Below are positions 31,932-41,254 of a stretch of 48,130 nucleotides of DNA, one piece after another; position 1 is the first letter of the stretch; every line of letters starts with the position of its first letter. The position numbers and the translations under genes were made by a program. This DNA is from JAJXSS01 sp964547135 (GTDB taxonomy: Bacteria > Planctomycetota > Phycisphaerae > Phycisphaerales > Phycisphaeraceae), in NCBI GenBank assembly GCA_964547135.1, contig CAZJMK010000029.1, positions 1-48,130 on the forward strand, read 5' to 3'. The notes below the pieces were generated by a model. That model saw only the letters and a program-made list of their open reading frames with translations, was not told the DNA's origin and ran no database searches.

Positions 31932-34289
31932 TCAACCCTTAAATCGTACCGGCACCGGCATTGTCGCCGGGGGCAGGCATTCACTTTGCGTACACAACTG
32001 CACCCGCAGCCGCAACCTCGGCCACTCCGACTGCGGTGTATTCAAATACCTGCGCTCCAGTTTCACTTTGATCGTCACCTGTCCCTCGTACACCTTGATC
32101 GGCTGGTCGGCCATCGCAAAGTGTTTGACCAATGCCTGCGGGTATTGCACCTGCATCGACCAATCGTCGTCGTCCAGCAGCAGTACAGCCGTGGGTATCA
32201 ACCCCGCTTGTTCCGTGTCATGCGCATTCACATGATGCCCCTCCGCCAACTCAACAGTCAACATCAGTTCACCGCTGCCGCTGGACAAGTCCACTTCCGC
32301 CGGTTCACAGTGCAAACGAATCGGGCGATCATCTTTGGCCGTTTGGGCGACACTTTCGACTGCGGCTTGCTGGTTTCCGGGGGCGAATCGTTTCGAATCG
32401 GCTTCGAGCGCCCTTAGCAGGGCATGTTGCATGTGCATCATGGTGCTGCCGCGTTTGCTAAGTAAACCACTGAAAAAGCGCAGGTCCGCCACCGCCAGGG
32501 AAAGGTAACGTTCTTTGCCGGTGACATCGTGCAAATCCAACAGGGCGTGAATCATCATGCTGTTGCCGCAGGGAATTGCCCCGTCATACGTTGAACGCAG
32601 TCGTACAAACAAATCGGTTTGATCAGCCAGGGTGTCGAAGCAACCGCCCCGATCATTGGCAAACAATCGCCGACCTCGGTCCATCAGTTGCTCAGCTTGG
32701 TTCAACCACGACTCATGACCGGTCACCTGATGCAACATTGCCAGTGCCTCGATCATGCCCGCCCAGTCCTCCAAAAAGCCGGGCGTTTTCGCCTGCCCTG
32801 CTCGCATCGAACGCAGCAAATCGCCATGCTGATCGCGCAACTGTCTGAGTATCGCGGTACACGCTTTTTCCGCTGCGGTGATGTAGCGCGGTTCATTGAG
32901 TACCTTGCCCGTAAGTGCCAACCCTCGAATCGCCAGCGCATTCCAACCGGTCAGCACCTTGTCATCCGTGATCGGCTGTTTCCGCCTGCGGCGCACTGCC
33001 AGCAACTTCGCATTCACCTGCTGCATCGTCGCACGCCAATCATTGACACTCACACCCTCAAGCTGAGCGAATTCATTCAACCGCATCGGCTGATGCAGCA
33101 CCCAGCTCGCCGGCACATCCTCGTGATGCGGGTCTTGAAAATTGGCCTGCGCATCCAATCCGTAAAATCGCAAAACCAGTTCGGTTTGCGGGCCATCGCC
33201 CAACACTTGTTTGATTTCATCGGGCGTCCACAAGTAGCTGCCGCCTTCGCGGGCATCGACCTCCGCATCCTGTGCCGACCAGAACGCACCACTGGCATCG
33301 GTCATTTCCCGCAACAGGTAGTCACAGGTCTGTCGCACCACGCTCGCAAAACACTGCGGGTCACCCTCGATGGTGATCGCTCCACTTTGCACCAGTTCAT
33401 GTGCATCTGCGTACACCTCCAATAACTGACCCTGGTCGTACAACATTTTTTCAAAATGCGGCACCAGCCAGCGTTCATCGGTTGAGTAACGATGAAAGCC
33501 GCCCGCCACCTGGTCATACATGCCTCCGCGAGCCATGCGGTCCAACGTATGCACCAGTATTTCCGCCAACTGCGCGTTGGGGTTATGCCGGAGCACATGC
33601 AATAAAAAAAGCAGGTTGCAGGCCTGCGGAAATTTGGGCGCACTGCCAAACCCGCCATGTTCCTGATCGTAATTGGCCAGTAACCCGTTGGCGGCTTCCT
33701 GTACCGTGGTGGTTGAAATATTTTCCTCCACCACCGGGGCTGCCACCACCGCGCGCACGGTGCGGGCCACCTTTTCCGCCTGTTCCAGCACATCATCGCG
33801 CTGGTTCGCCCACGCCTTGGCGATGGCTTCGAGTATCTGTGTGAAGCTGGGCATGCCTTGCCCCGGCTGAGGCGGAAAGTACGTCCCTGCATACAACGGT
33901 TTCAAACCCGGGTCATCAACCCCACCCGCACCCGGCGGCGTCAAAAACACATTCATCGGCCAACCACCGCGACCAGTCATGAGTTGCACCGCCGTCATGT
34001 ACAAATCATCGACATCGGGGCGCTCTTCGCGGTCCACCTTGATGTTCACAAAATGCTCATTCATCACTGCTGCGGTCGATTCATTTTCAAAACTCTGTCG
34101 CTCCATCACGTGACACCAGTAACAGGTCGCATACCCCACCGACAAAAAAATCGGCTTGTTCTCACGTTGCGCCATTGCAAAAGCCTCACGGCCCCACGGG
34201 TGCCATTGCACCGGGTTGTGCGCGTGCTGCAACAGGTACGGGCTGGTTTCTTTGATCAACGCATTGGGATGCTTGGGGGTGCTGTTCAT
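31932..34289 (-). CDS. Thioredoxin-domain protein of the YyaL/SPATA20 (DUF255) family
   Basis: The 785-residue protein has an N-terminal thioredoxin-like domain with a CxxC motif (ATCYWCHVMERQSF, at about 49-62) and the family markers RPDVDDLYMTAVQLMTGRGGWPMNVFLTP. The rest is an (alpha/alpha)6-barrel: GGFHRYSTDERWLVPHFEKMLYDQ, then helical repeats to the end. Such proteins are widespread; some were proposed to have epimerase or redox function, and no reaction is established. The ATG at 34289 (MNSTPKHP) is chosen over 34307 because it starts just before the conserved LIKETSPYLLQHAHNPV. It is transcribed in the same direction as tatD. Confidence 0.92.
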   Translation of the reverse strand: MNSTPKHPNALIKETSPYLLQHAHNPVQWHPWGREAFAMAQRENKPIFLSVGYATCYWCHVMERQSFENESTAAVMNEHFVNIKVDREERPDVDDLYMTAVQLMTGRGGWPMNVFLTPPGAGGVDDPGLKPLYAGTYFPPQPGQGMPSFTQILEAIAKAWANQRDDVLEQAEKVARTVRAVVAAPVVEENISTTTVQEAANGLLANYDQEHGGFGSAPKFPQACNLLFLLHVLRHNPNAQLAEILVHTLDRMARGGMYDQVAGGFHRYSTDERWLVPHFEKMLYDQGQLLEVYADAHELVQSGAITIEGDPQCFASVVRQTCDYLLREMTDASGAFWSAQDAEVDAREGGSYLWTPDEIKQVLGDGPQTELVLRFYGLDAQANFQDPHHEDVPASWVLHQPMRLNEFAQLEGVSVNDWRATMQQVNAKLLAVRRRRKQPITDDKVLTGWNALAIRGLALTGKVLNEPRYITAAEKACTAILRQLRDQHGDLLRSMRAGQAKTPGFLEDWAGMIEALAMLHQVTGHESWLNQAEQLMDRGRRLFANDRGGCFDTLADQTDLFVRLRSTYDGAIPCGNSMMIHALLDLHDVTGKERYLSLAVADLRFFSGLLSKRGSTMMHMQHALLRALEADSKRFAPGNQQAAVESVAQTAKDDRPIRLHCEPAEVDLSSGSGELMLTVELAEGHHVNAHDTEQAGLIPTAVLLLDDDDWSMQVQYPQALVKHFAMADQPIKVYEGQVTIKVKLERRYLNTPQSEWPRLRLRVQLCTQSECLPPATMPVPVRFKG

Positions 34290-34340
34290 GCACGATGGTA
34301 GGTGCAAAGCTCGTACCTACCAAGGGTTTGACCTGCGCAA

Positions 34341-34376
34341 ATAAAAACCCCGGCAAAGGCAAACCTTCACCGGGGT
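34341..34376 (-). terminator. Rho-independent terminator of the PEP-CTERM gene
   Basis: A 7-bp GC-rich outer stem, CCGGGGT (34370-34376) with ACCCCGG (34347-34353), encloses an inner AAGG/CCTT stem, and on the minus strand it is followed by a TTTTT tract (34347-34343). It lies about 60 bases downstream of the PEP-CTERM gene's stop codon. Confidence 0.9.
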
Positions 34377-34438
34377 ACGTGGGTGTTGATTTTTCCAACC
34401 CTTCAAGCACAAACGATCAGCAAGCAATCGCGTATCGA

Positions 34439-35371
34439 TCAGGCCTGCCGGCGGCTGCGTGCGGTCATCGACCCGGCCAGGGCCAGCACGCCCATTGCGC
34501 CCAGCACAGCTGTCACCGGTTCGGGAATCGGTTGTGTTGCCACCTGACGCGACACTTCAAAGTTGTAGGTGATTGGTTCCTGCTCGGCGAAGGCAATCGT
34601 GATGTTGTCCACCCCACCGTCAAACGGTCCCCAACCGGAACCAACGCCAGCGCTGATACCGATGATCAGACTGTCGCCCGACAAGGGTGAACTGACCTGT
34701 CCGACGGAAAAGCCGGCAATCCATTCACTGAGGTCTTTGTTATAGCCGCCGAATTCATTGCCCACGCCCAGGCCGAAGTTCCATAAGTTGGCGCTCATGT
34801 CCGGGCCGTAAAAATTGAACACATCCGTCGTCACCCAGGTGTCAGTCGGAACGACCGAGCCGTTGTAGGCCAATTCGAACACCAATCCGCCGCGATCGGT
34901 GATGGTGTTCAAATCGCCGTCGGCATCGAGCAACAGGCGAAGCACCGGGTGCTGCACCGCACTGTTGGTGCTGCTGGAACTGCGATACCAGTCATACGAC
35001 AGTGCAGTCAGGTTTTCCAATCGGCCCAACGCACCGGTGGAAAAATAGTTGCCGCCGAAGTTCACGGCCTCGACCAGCAGTTCAACATCCGCCTTGGAGC
35101 TGGCGCCGCCCGGGCCAAGGGTCGTTTGCAGGCGCACCGAACCGTCACCACTGCGGGGATATTGCGTGTTGATGCCCACGATGCCGCTGTTGCGCACATT
35201 GTTGTAGTACCAGTCGCTGCCGACGACGGCCTGCCCCTGGTTGCTTCCGCTGGCGTTGGTGTACGCATCACCGGGCGCAGCGTTGTTGGCGTAAATCGTA
35301 ATGGCCTGAGCCTGCATTGCCAGACCCAGCACACCCGCACCCGCCAGGGCGAACAAACTCAACTTCTTCAT
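34439..35371 (-). CDS. PEP-CTERM surface protein
   Basis: The 310-residue product has a signal peptide (MKKLSLFALAGAGVLGLAM, cleavage near AQA) and, at the end, IPEPVTAVLGAMGVLALAGS plus RSRRQA, a standard PEP-CTERM signal for exosortase processing. The mature part is rich in Gly, Asn, Ser and Thr and contains several Asp/Asn loops (DADGDLNTITDRGGLVFEL) that could bind calcium. The frame is open to 35581, but the ATG at 35371 starts at the signal peptide and has a GGGAGA box. A terminator follows at 34347-34376. The nature of the surface layer or attachment is unknown. Confidence 0.88.
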   Translation of the reverse strand: MKKLSLFALAGAGVLGLAMQAQAITIYANNAAPGDAYTNASGSNQGQAVVGSDWYYNNVRNSGIVGINTQYPRSGDGSVRLQTTLGPGGASSKADVELLVEAVNFGGNYFSTGALGRLENLTALSYDWYRSSSSTNSAVQHPVLRLLLDADGDLNTITDRGGLVFELAYNGSVVPTDTWVTTDVFNFYGPDMSANLWNFGLGVGNEFGGYNKDLSEWIAGFSVGQVSSPLSGDSLIIGISAGVGSGWGPFDGGVDNITIAFAEQEPITYNFEVSRQVATQPIPEPVTAVLGAMGVLALAGSMTARSRRQA

Positions 35372-35826
35372 AATCACTCTCTCCCATTCTGTGTGCCCGA
35401 CCCCGAAAGTGTCAGAGTCACGTCGGCACAAACCATCACCGTGCCCCGACTCACGCTGAGCCGAGGTTCTTGATTGAAGCATTTCAGTCATGGATTCAGC
35501 CTTCGCCGAATCCGTTGTATGGGGAAAGGTACGAGTACTGACGGGCAGGTCTCTCTCCCTCGCCGCGCACCGACTCACCACTTCCCTGCGATAACACTTT
35601 TTGAACTCAATGGCCGGAATACAACTTCATAGATAACACCATTCCCATACAAGGCAAGTAATCGTTACGATATGAAATGAAATTACCAAACAATATCGCC
35701 TGACAAGAGTGTTGATGGCAGCAAATAGGTAATCTGGCAAAACCAGTCAAACTTGGCGAAGGTCGGGTTGTGCCATTAATGACGTGATGTTGTTGAGGTC
35801 ATTGAGGGTTGCACCAGGGTCACTGA
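35372..35826. other. Intergenic region with promoter of the PEP-CTERM gene
   Basis: This 455-bp region lies between the PEP-CTERM start and the ABC ATPase end. It must hold the PEP-CTERM gene's promoter, and 35583-35740 is AT-richer than the surroundings. No complete second gene, no repeat of the main families and no clear terminator for the ABC gene are seen. A -10/-35 pair could not be placed with confidence. Confidence 0.5.
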
Positions 35827-36813
35827 TCATGCGTGGGCTGCGGTCATGACCGACTCATCAAACCGTCTGCCCGTGGCGTGTAAAAACACATCTTCCAACG
35901 TCGGCTGACTCACCGACAATGCCGTAATGCGACCGGTGAAAGTTGAAGTAATCGTCGCTGCCAGTTGCGCGCCGTGGTTGTGTTCCAGTCGTATCACACC
36001 GTCGATCAACTTCGGTTGCGTCTGCTCTGACCAAGGTCCAAATCGCGTCGTGATTTCATCGACCAACATCACCGCATCGTCAGCACGGGTGGGGGTGAAT
36101 GTGATGACATCGCCGCCGATGTTGCTTTTCAAGGATGCGGGACTGCCGGTGCGTACGAGCTTACCTTCATGCAAAACGGCAAGTTCATGGCAACGGTCTG
36201 CTTCCTCCATGAAGTGCGTCGTGAGTATCACGGTGACTTTTGATTGCTGATGCAAATCACGGAGCAATTGCCAAAGGTCGCGTCGGGCAGCCGGGTCCAG
36301 TCCGGTCGAGGGTTCGTCCAGTAACAACAATCGTGGTTTCGGGAGCAACGCCTTGGCGATTTCTACCCTTCGCCGTTGCCCGCCACTGAGTTTGCCCGTC
36401 AGGTCACCGGTTCGATCCGTCAAACCAAAATGAGCAAGCGATTCATTGATGCGTTGTTCGAGTTCGCGTCCGCACAGGCCGAACAGGTGGCCGTGGTGTT
36501 GCAGGTTTTCCCGAACGGTCAACTGACCATCGAGGCTGGGCATTTGAAACACCACACCCAGTTGTGTTCGTGCTGCCTGCGGTTGGGTCAATACATCATG
36601 CCCCAGAAGGCGGACGTGCTGTGCACGGGTCGGGCGAAGCAGGGTGGTGAGTATGCGAAACAGGGTGGTTTTGCCGCCGCCGTTGGGGCCTAAAATGCCG
36701 AACAACGTGCCTGCAGCGATATTCAGCGAAAGGTCATCCAGCGCGGGCTTGCCGGCGGGTTCATACTGATGGGTCAAACCGGCGATGTCGATGGCGGGGG
36801 TGATTGGGTTCAT
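35827..36813 (-). CDS. ABC transporter ATP-binding protein
   Basis: The 328-residue protein has Walker A GPNGGGKTT (about 42-50), the Q-loop FQMPSL, the signature LSGGQRRRVEIAKAL, Walker B LLLLDEPSTGLD and the H-switch LTTHFMEEAD. The arrangement fits the CcmA/NatA/DRA class that energises ABC-2-type membrane partners. The last 90 residues (about 240-328) form an extra C-terminal domain common in the ABC-2 class. No permease gene is adjacent: the next gene downstream is the PEP-CTERM gene, and upstream are the heme genes. Confidence 0.94.
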   Translation of the reverse strand: MNPITPAIDIAGLTHQYEPAGKPALDDLSLNIAAGTLFGILGPNGGGKTTLFRILTTLLRPTRAQHVRLLGHDVLTQPQAARTQLGVVFQMPSLDGQLTVRENLQHHGHLFGLCGRELEQRINESLAHFGLTDRTGDLTGKLSGGQRRRVEIAKALLPKPRLLLLDEPSTGLDPAARRDLWQLLRDLHQQSKVTVILTTHFMEEADRCHELAVLHEGKLVRTGSPASLKSNIGGDVITFTPTRADDAVMLVDEITTRFGPWSEQTQPKLIDGVIRLEHNHGAQLAATITSTFTGRITALSVSQPTLEDVFLHATGRRFDESVMTAAHA

Positions 36814-36839
36814 TGGTGTGGTGGTTCAACAGGCAATCG

Positions 36840-36985
36840 GTTGTTAGCGCCGCGACTTGTCGCGTCTGGTCGGTGTGGTTAATCAGTGAGTCGGTGAATC
36901 GGTTACTCGGTTAAACCAATACCAGCAAAATGTACAATCACTCGGCCACTCGGCCACTCGGCCACTCGGCCACTCGGCCACTTCC
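36840..36985. repeat. Composite element between ctaB and the ABC ATPase
   Basis: The C module (GTTAGCGCCGCGACTTGTCG, 36843-36868) is followed by an 8-bp string (GGTTAATC, AGTGAGTC, GGTGAATC, GGTTACTC, GGTTAAAC; 36877-36916), a short spacer, and five perfect copies of CACTCGGC (36939-36978) plus a partial one. The module set is the same as in 7858-7995 but the order is partly rearranged. It fills the 177-bp gap. Confidence 0.9.
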
Positions 36986-36990
36986 ATCTT

Positions 36991-37926
36991 TCACCCACGA
37001 TCCACCACGAGCAGCGCCAGCACCGCAGGCAAATACACCAATGACGCAAAAAACAAAGCCCTTGCCTGCGCCCGGTTGGGTTTGGCGACCACCGCCACCG
37101 CAAACCCCAAAAATACCAGCCCGGCCAGCAATGCCCCCGTGAAATACAACCCACCCGAAAAACCCAGCATCGTCGGCATCAAACCCACCGGAAGCAGCGC
37201 CACGCAACCCAAAAGCATCTGCCGAAACGTACTTCGGCCACTTGGATCAATCACCGGCAACATCGGAAAACCGCCCCGTGCATAATCGTCCCGGTACAAC
37301 CAGGCAATCGCCAAAAAGTGCGGCAGTTGCCATAAAAACATGATCGCAAACACCACCCACGCCTCCGGCCCGAACCGGCCCGTCACCGCTGTGTACCCGA
37401 TCACCGGCGGCAGCGCCCCGGGAACCGCCCCGATCACCGTCGATAAACTCGTCACCCGCTTCATCGGCGTGTACACCAGCACATAACTGATGATCGTGAA
37501 CCCCGACACCGCCGCCGCCAACGGGTGCGTGCCCCACCACAAAATCACCACCCCCAGCAGCGACCATACCAGCCCCGTGACCAACCCCATCATCATGCTG
37601 ATACGACCCGCTGGTATCGGTCGCAAGCGCGTGCGCATCATGCGGGCATCGGTGTCACGCTCCATCACCTGATTCAATGCCCCCGCACCCATGCACGACA
37701 AAGCTGTGCCCAGCAGCGTCATCGCCGTCAGCAACGTTTGCGTTTCCCACAACCCCAGTGATCGTCTGCCAAGTTCCAGCCCGATCCACGCGGTGATCAC
37801 CACCATCAGCGTGATGCGCAACTTGGCCAATTGCACCAGGTCACTGGTCACCTGCGCCCACACGCTGCGACGAGTGACGGCATCGGTCTGCAAAACTTCG
37901 AGGTTGTCGGTACTGATCTGACTCAT
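36991..37926 (-). CDS. ctaB: Protoheme IX farnesyltransferase (heme O synthase)
   Basis: CtaB adds a farnesyl group to heme B, giving heme O, the first step towards heme A of cytochrome oxidase. The 311-residue protein has about nine membrane segments and the UbiA-family aspartate motif NQVMERDTDARMMRTRLRP (about 85-103) and the YRDDYARGGFPMLP motif (about 210-223). It starts 4 bp inside the ctaA stop, so the two are translationally coupled. Confidence 0.96.
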   Translation of the reverse strand: MSQISTDNLEVLQTDAVTRRSVWAQVTSDLVQLAKLRITLMVVITAWIGLELGRRSLGLWETQTLLTAMTLLGTALSCMGAGALNQVMERDTDARMMRTRLRPIPAGRISMMMGLVTGLVWSLLGVVILWWGTHPLAAAVSGFTIISYVLVYTPMKRVTSLSTVIGAVPGALPPVIGYTAVTGRFGPEAWVVFAIMFLWQLPHFLAIAWLYRDDYARGGFPMLPVIDPSGRSTFRQMLLGCVALLPVGLMPTMLGFSGGLYFTGALLAGLVFLGFAVAVVAKPNRAQARALFFASLVYLPAVLALLVVDRG

Positions 37927-39200
37927 GAAGTCGCCATCGTGGTGTCGGACATATTAGGCACACTCGTCGCGCCCGGCTGTGCTTTTGCCGTCAAACTAGC
38001 CGGAACATACACCCACTTCGGCGGTATCCGACAAATGCGCAGATAAATCACAAATGATAACGCCAGTATCGCCGCACCAACTGCCTGATGAATCGTCGAA
38101 ATGTACGGGAAGCGCAGCGACCATATCACCAGTGCCCCCAGCATCACCTGCAACAGCAGCATCACCAGCAAACCCAGCACCGCACGACTCACCAATGGTT
38201 GCCTGCCATATAACCTGCCCACCTGCACAATCAGCATCAGCCCCAGTATCACCACCACCGTCGCCCACACGCGATGACCGTAAGCCACCCACACCTGTGC
38301 CAGCGTGTAATGATCCAGCACCATGCCCGTCTGGTAATGATCGACAAAGTATTGATCGCTCATGTGCTCGATGGCGTGGTCCAAATCGGCCTGCGTTATC
38401 GGCGGAGCAATGCCCCCGTAGTTGAGCGGAAAATCAGGCACCGCCAGTGCCGACTTGGTGTGACGCACCCCCGCCCCCAACGCCAGTTGCACGATCACCG
38501 CCGATAAAAACGCCACCGCCACCACCTTCGCCGACGTCGGCACCCCTTGCGCCACTTTGTTGTCCCCGGTCGATTGTCTGGTTGCTTGCGGGTGGTTGCT
38601 TGATGCGCTGGGTTGCGTTGTAACGACATCGTGGCTGACAACCCACTGGTCACGAGCCGACCACCAGTGACTGGTTGCCGCGGCACAGAGCACCGTCAGA
38701 CACAAAAACAATTGGCCGACGATCCCGTGAATGATCGCCAGCGTGGTTGCCAGTGTTTCGTTGATGCGCTGGGCGCTGACATCACCTCCGACGCCGGTGA
38801 AATCCCCCGTGGCAAAAATCACGCGAAAGCCGCCCAGTCCGCCTTGAATCAGCACCAGCACCAAAAGCAACACACCCACCCGGCGCAACCAGGGGCGATG
38901 TGGCTGTGATCGCCACAGCCAGACCGTCATGATGATCGTCATCAGCCCGATGAGCGTGCCTTTCAAGCGATGCACATGTTCATGGAACACGCCCCCGGTC
39001 CAAAAATAAATCGGGTAGGTGAACATGTTGTACTCAAAGGTCGTCGGCCAATCGGGCACCGCCAGACCTGCACCGTGACTGGTGACGTTGCCGCCGGAGG
39101 CGATGAGGATGAAGGTGAGCACCACCATCCACACCGCAAACAGGTGCAGTTTGGGGTGATAGGCGTTGGGTTTGTCAAGGTTCAGCGTTGCGGTTGTCAT
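37923..39200 (-). CDS. ctaA: Heme A synthase (CtaA/COX15 family)
   Basis: The enzyme oxidises the C8 methyl of heme O to a formyl group, giving heme A. The 425-residue protein has eight or more membrane segments and the heme-ligand histidine motifs FHEHVHRLKG (about 71-80), HGIVGQ (about 153), HRVWA and HQAVGAAIL. Between the two halves lies a longer hydrophilic loop (around SHDVVTTQPSASSNHPQATR) and the VPDFPLNYGG motif. The longer frame to 39317 is not used; the ATG at 39200 (MTTATLNLD) starts just before the conserved part. It is divergent from tatC. Confidence 0.95.
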   Translation of the reverse strand: MTTATLNLDKPNAYHPKLHLFAVWMVVLTFILIASGGNVTSHGAGLAVPDWPTTFEYNMFTYPIYFWTGGVFHEHVHRLKGTLIGLMTIIMTVWLWRSQPHRPWLRRVGVLLLVLVLIQGGLGGFRVIFATGDFTGVGGDVSAQRINETLATTLAIIHGIVGQLFLCLTVLCAAATSHWWSARDQWVVSHDVVTTQPSASSNHPQATRQSTGDNKVAQGVPTSAKVVAVAFLSAVIVQLALGAGVRHTKSALAVPDFPLNYGGIAPPITQADLDHAIEHMSDQYFVDHYQTGMVLDHYTLAQVWVAYGHRVWATVVVILGLMLIVQVGRLYGRQPLVSRAVLGLLVMLLLQVMLGALVIWSLRFPYISTIHQAVGAAILALSFVIYLRICRIPPKWVYVPASLTAKAQPGATSVPNMSDTTMATS

Positions 39201-39335
39201 GGCCCACAAGTGTAAGGGCAATGGGGTCTTGAAAGCCAGCGCCGATGAACGGTTGATTGCGTTATTGCTGGAGCGATCAAGCAACCACGCCCGGTCTTTG
39301 TGGTTGATCGTTTTCAATCACCTTACAATGCGGCG

Positions 39336-40514
39336 ATGAATCAGCAGCCCGATGAAACCACGCCCACGCAGATGTCCTTCGGGGAACACTTGGAGGAGCT
39401 GCGCAAACGGCTGCTCTACGCCATTTACGGCACGGTGGCTTGTTCGACGCTGACATTCATTTACGGACGCGAATTGATTGCCTGGTTATGCAAACCCCTG
39501 GCTCATGCCCAGCGCAACATCGATCTGCCTGCGCAGACGGTGACGATGTCGGTCACCTCCGGGTTTTTCATTTACATGAAGGTGGCCCTGATTGCCGGGC
39601 TGGTGCTGGCCAGTCCCTGGGTGGTGTATCAATTGTGGAAGTTCGTCTCGCAGGGGCTTTACGCCAGTGAAAAACATGCGGTGGTGTTACTGGCCCCGTT
39701 CAGCACATTCATGACCCTGCTGGGGGTGTTGTTTTCGTATTACGTGCTGCTGCCCATGGCCCTTGCGTTTCTGATATTTTTCTCCGCCAGTTACCCGTCG
39801 ATTCCCGCAGGCGAACCCAACCTGCTTGATCATGTATCGCGCTGGGCAAGGTCGCTGGATTTATCCATGATGCGTGCTGATGAAAAAGCGACAACCGGTA
39901 CACCGACGTCGGCGTTCGCAGTGGCACCAGAGGCGGGGGGGCAAACGGTGGGGGAAAATGAAACATTGGAAAAACAGACACCGCTCCTTCACGGTCGCGG
40001 CTCGTTAAATACAAACGCCCCCGGCGGGCCGACGTATATTGAAATGCGTAAGGACGATCCGCCGGTGGGTGAGTTGACGGATGGGCGTTGGTGGCTGAAC
40101 ACGAGCATGCAGGAATTGCGCACGGTGGTGCAGGGCAAGGTGCGGGTGGTGCCGTTGGGGGCAGCGGTGCAGAACGTGCCGCTGATTGAGCTGGGGGCGT
40201 ACATCAATTTTGTGGTGTACATGATTCTGGCGACGGTGATTTCGTTTCAACTGCCGGTGGTGATGATGCTGCTGGGTTGGACCCGGCTGCTCAACCCCGA
40301 CACGCTGGGCGAATGGCGAAAGTATGTGATATTCGGCTGCTTCGTGGCGGCAGCTTTGATCACACCTTCGGGCGACCCGATCAACATGACCCTATTGGCT
40401 GTGCCGTTGTATGTGCTGTTTGAGTTTGGGTTGCTGCTGATGCGCTGGACCTATCGCCGGGCGGAGAAGGCAGCCATGGCAGCGGATGCGGAGGAAGGGC
40501 CTTGGAATGAGTGA
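39336..40514 (+). CDS. tatC: Sec-independent translocase TatC with an enlarged periplasmic loop
   Basis: TatC is the membrane receptor for twin-arginine signal peptides. The 392-residue product has the N-terminal motif FGEHLEELRKRL (15-26) with the signal-binding glutamate at position 21, SGFFIYMKVALIAGLVLASPW, and the C-terminal helices ending RWTYRR. Between TM3 (about 133-150) and TM4 (about 287-303) is an insertion of about 135 residues, where E. coli TatC has a loop of about 15. In TM4 the residue aligned with E. coli Glu170 is Gln305 (SFQLPV). The ATG at 39336 is preferred. No tatA or tatB is adjacent. Confidence 0.93.
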   Translation: MNQQPDETTPTQMSFGEHLEELRKRLLYAIYGTVACSTLTFIYGRELIAWLCKPLAHAQRNIDLPAQTVTMSVTSGFFIYMKVALIAGLVLASPWVVYQLWKFVSQGLYASEKHAVVLLAPFSTFMTLLGVLFSYYVLLPMALAFLIFFSASYPSIPAGEPNLLDHVSRWARSLDLSMMRADEKATTGTPTSAFAVAPEAGGQTVGENETLEKQTPLLHGRGSLNTNAPGGPTYIEMRKDDPPVGELTDGRWWLNTSMQELRTVVQGKVRVVPLGAAVQNVPLIELGAYINFVVYMILATVISFQLPVVMMLLGWTRLLNPDTLGEWRKYVIFGCFVAAALITPSGDPINMTLLAVPLYVLFEFGLLLMRWTYRRAEKAAMAADAEEGPWNE

Positions 40515-40676
40515 TGGATGATGGATAAAGGATGATGTTCAACTTTAAACAACGCGAGTGTTGTATGAGTGGAACACTTCGGTGTTTGGTTGACCGGTTA
40601 CAGAGCCGGGCTGTGTCGGCCCGGTCGATATCAATAAATCAATATGTTCATACCGGGGCGACACGCCCCGGCTCTA
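40511..40676. repeat. GGATNAT heptamers plus inverted palindrome pair
   Basis: A 7-bp string (GGATGAT, GGATAAA, GGATGAT, GTTCAAC; 40515-40542) begins right at the tatC stop. An inverted pair follows: AGAGCCGGGCTGTGTCGGCC (40603-40622) and CGACACGCCCCGGCTCT (40659-40675). The palindrome is of the same family as 766-792, here in a two-arm arrangement. Confidence 0.85.
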
Positions 40677-40721
40677 CATACCTACTGCGGGTGCTCAATG
40701 GCACATAAATCATGCAAACAG

Positions 40722-40745
40722 AAAAACCGCACGTTGCCATGCGGT
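40722..40745 (-). terminator. Rho-independent terminator of rpsL-rpsG
   Basis: On the minus strand ACCGCA and TGCGGT form a 6-bp stem (40745-40740 with 40731-40726) followed by TTTTTC. It lies about 35 bases downstream of the rpsG stop codon, and no further ribosomal gene follows. Confidence 0.85.
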
Positions 40746-40780
40746 GTTGCTGATTCATTTGAAAAACCAGTCGTCGAAAC

Positions 40781-41254
40781 TTACCAGGCAAAGTGGGCAA
40801 ACGCGCGGTTGGCATCGGCCATTTTGTGGGTGTTTTCGCGGGTGGTGACAGCCTTGCCGGTGTTCTGTGAAGCGTCCATCAATTCCTTGGCGAGCTTGAG
40901 GTGCATGGGCTTGCCTTTTTCCGAACGGGCAGCTTCGATGATCCAGCGAAACGCCAAACTTTGCTGACGCTTGCGGTTCACGCTCATGGGCACCTGGTAG
41001 TTGGCACCACCGACGCGGCGGGAACGCACTTCCACTTCGGGCCGGACGTTGTCGATCGCCTTTTTGAACACATCCAGCGGGGCTGTGCCTTTGCTGCGTT
41101 TTTCGATTTCCGAAAGGGCATCGTACACCACGCGCTCAGCCACGGATTTTTTACCGTCGCGCATGATGCAGTTGATGAAGCGTGAAAGTTCCTTGCTGCC
41201 GTATTTGGCGTCCGGTCGGAGCTGCTCGGCTGCGTGTGTGATGCGTCCACCCAT
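40781..41254 (-). CDS. rpsG: 30S ribosomal protein S7
   Basis: S7 starts assembly of the 3' domain of 16S rRNA. The 157-residue protein has the family sequence LSRFINCIMRDGKKSVAERVVYDAL (about 22-46), VRPEVEVRSRRVGGANYQVP and AFRWIIEAARSEKGKPM. The N-terminus is MGGRITHAAEQLRPD. The length is standard. It lies downstream of rpsL on the same strand, but the gap is 275 bp and holds an octamer hairpin; fusA, often next in the operon, is absent after it. Confidence 0.97.
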   Translation of the reverse strand: MGGRITHAAEQLRPDAKYGSKELSRFINCIMRDGKKSVAERVVYDALSEIEKRSKGTAPLDVFKKAIDNVRPEVEVRSRRVGGANYQVPMSVNRKRQQSLAFRWIIEAARSEKGKPMHLKLAKELMDASQNTGKAVTTRENTHKMADANRAFAHFAW

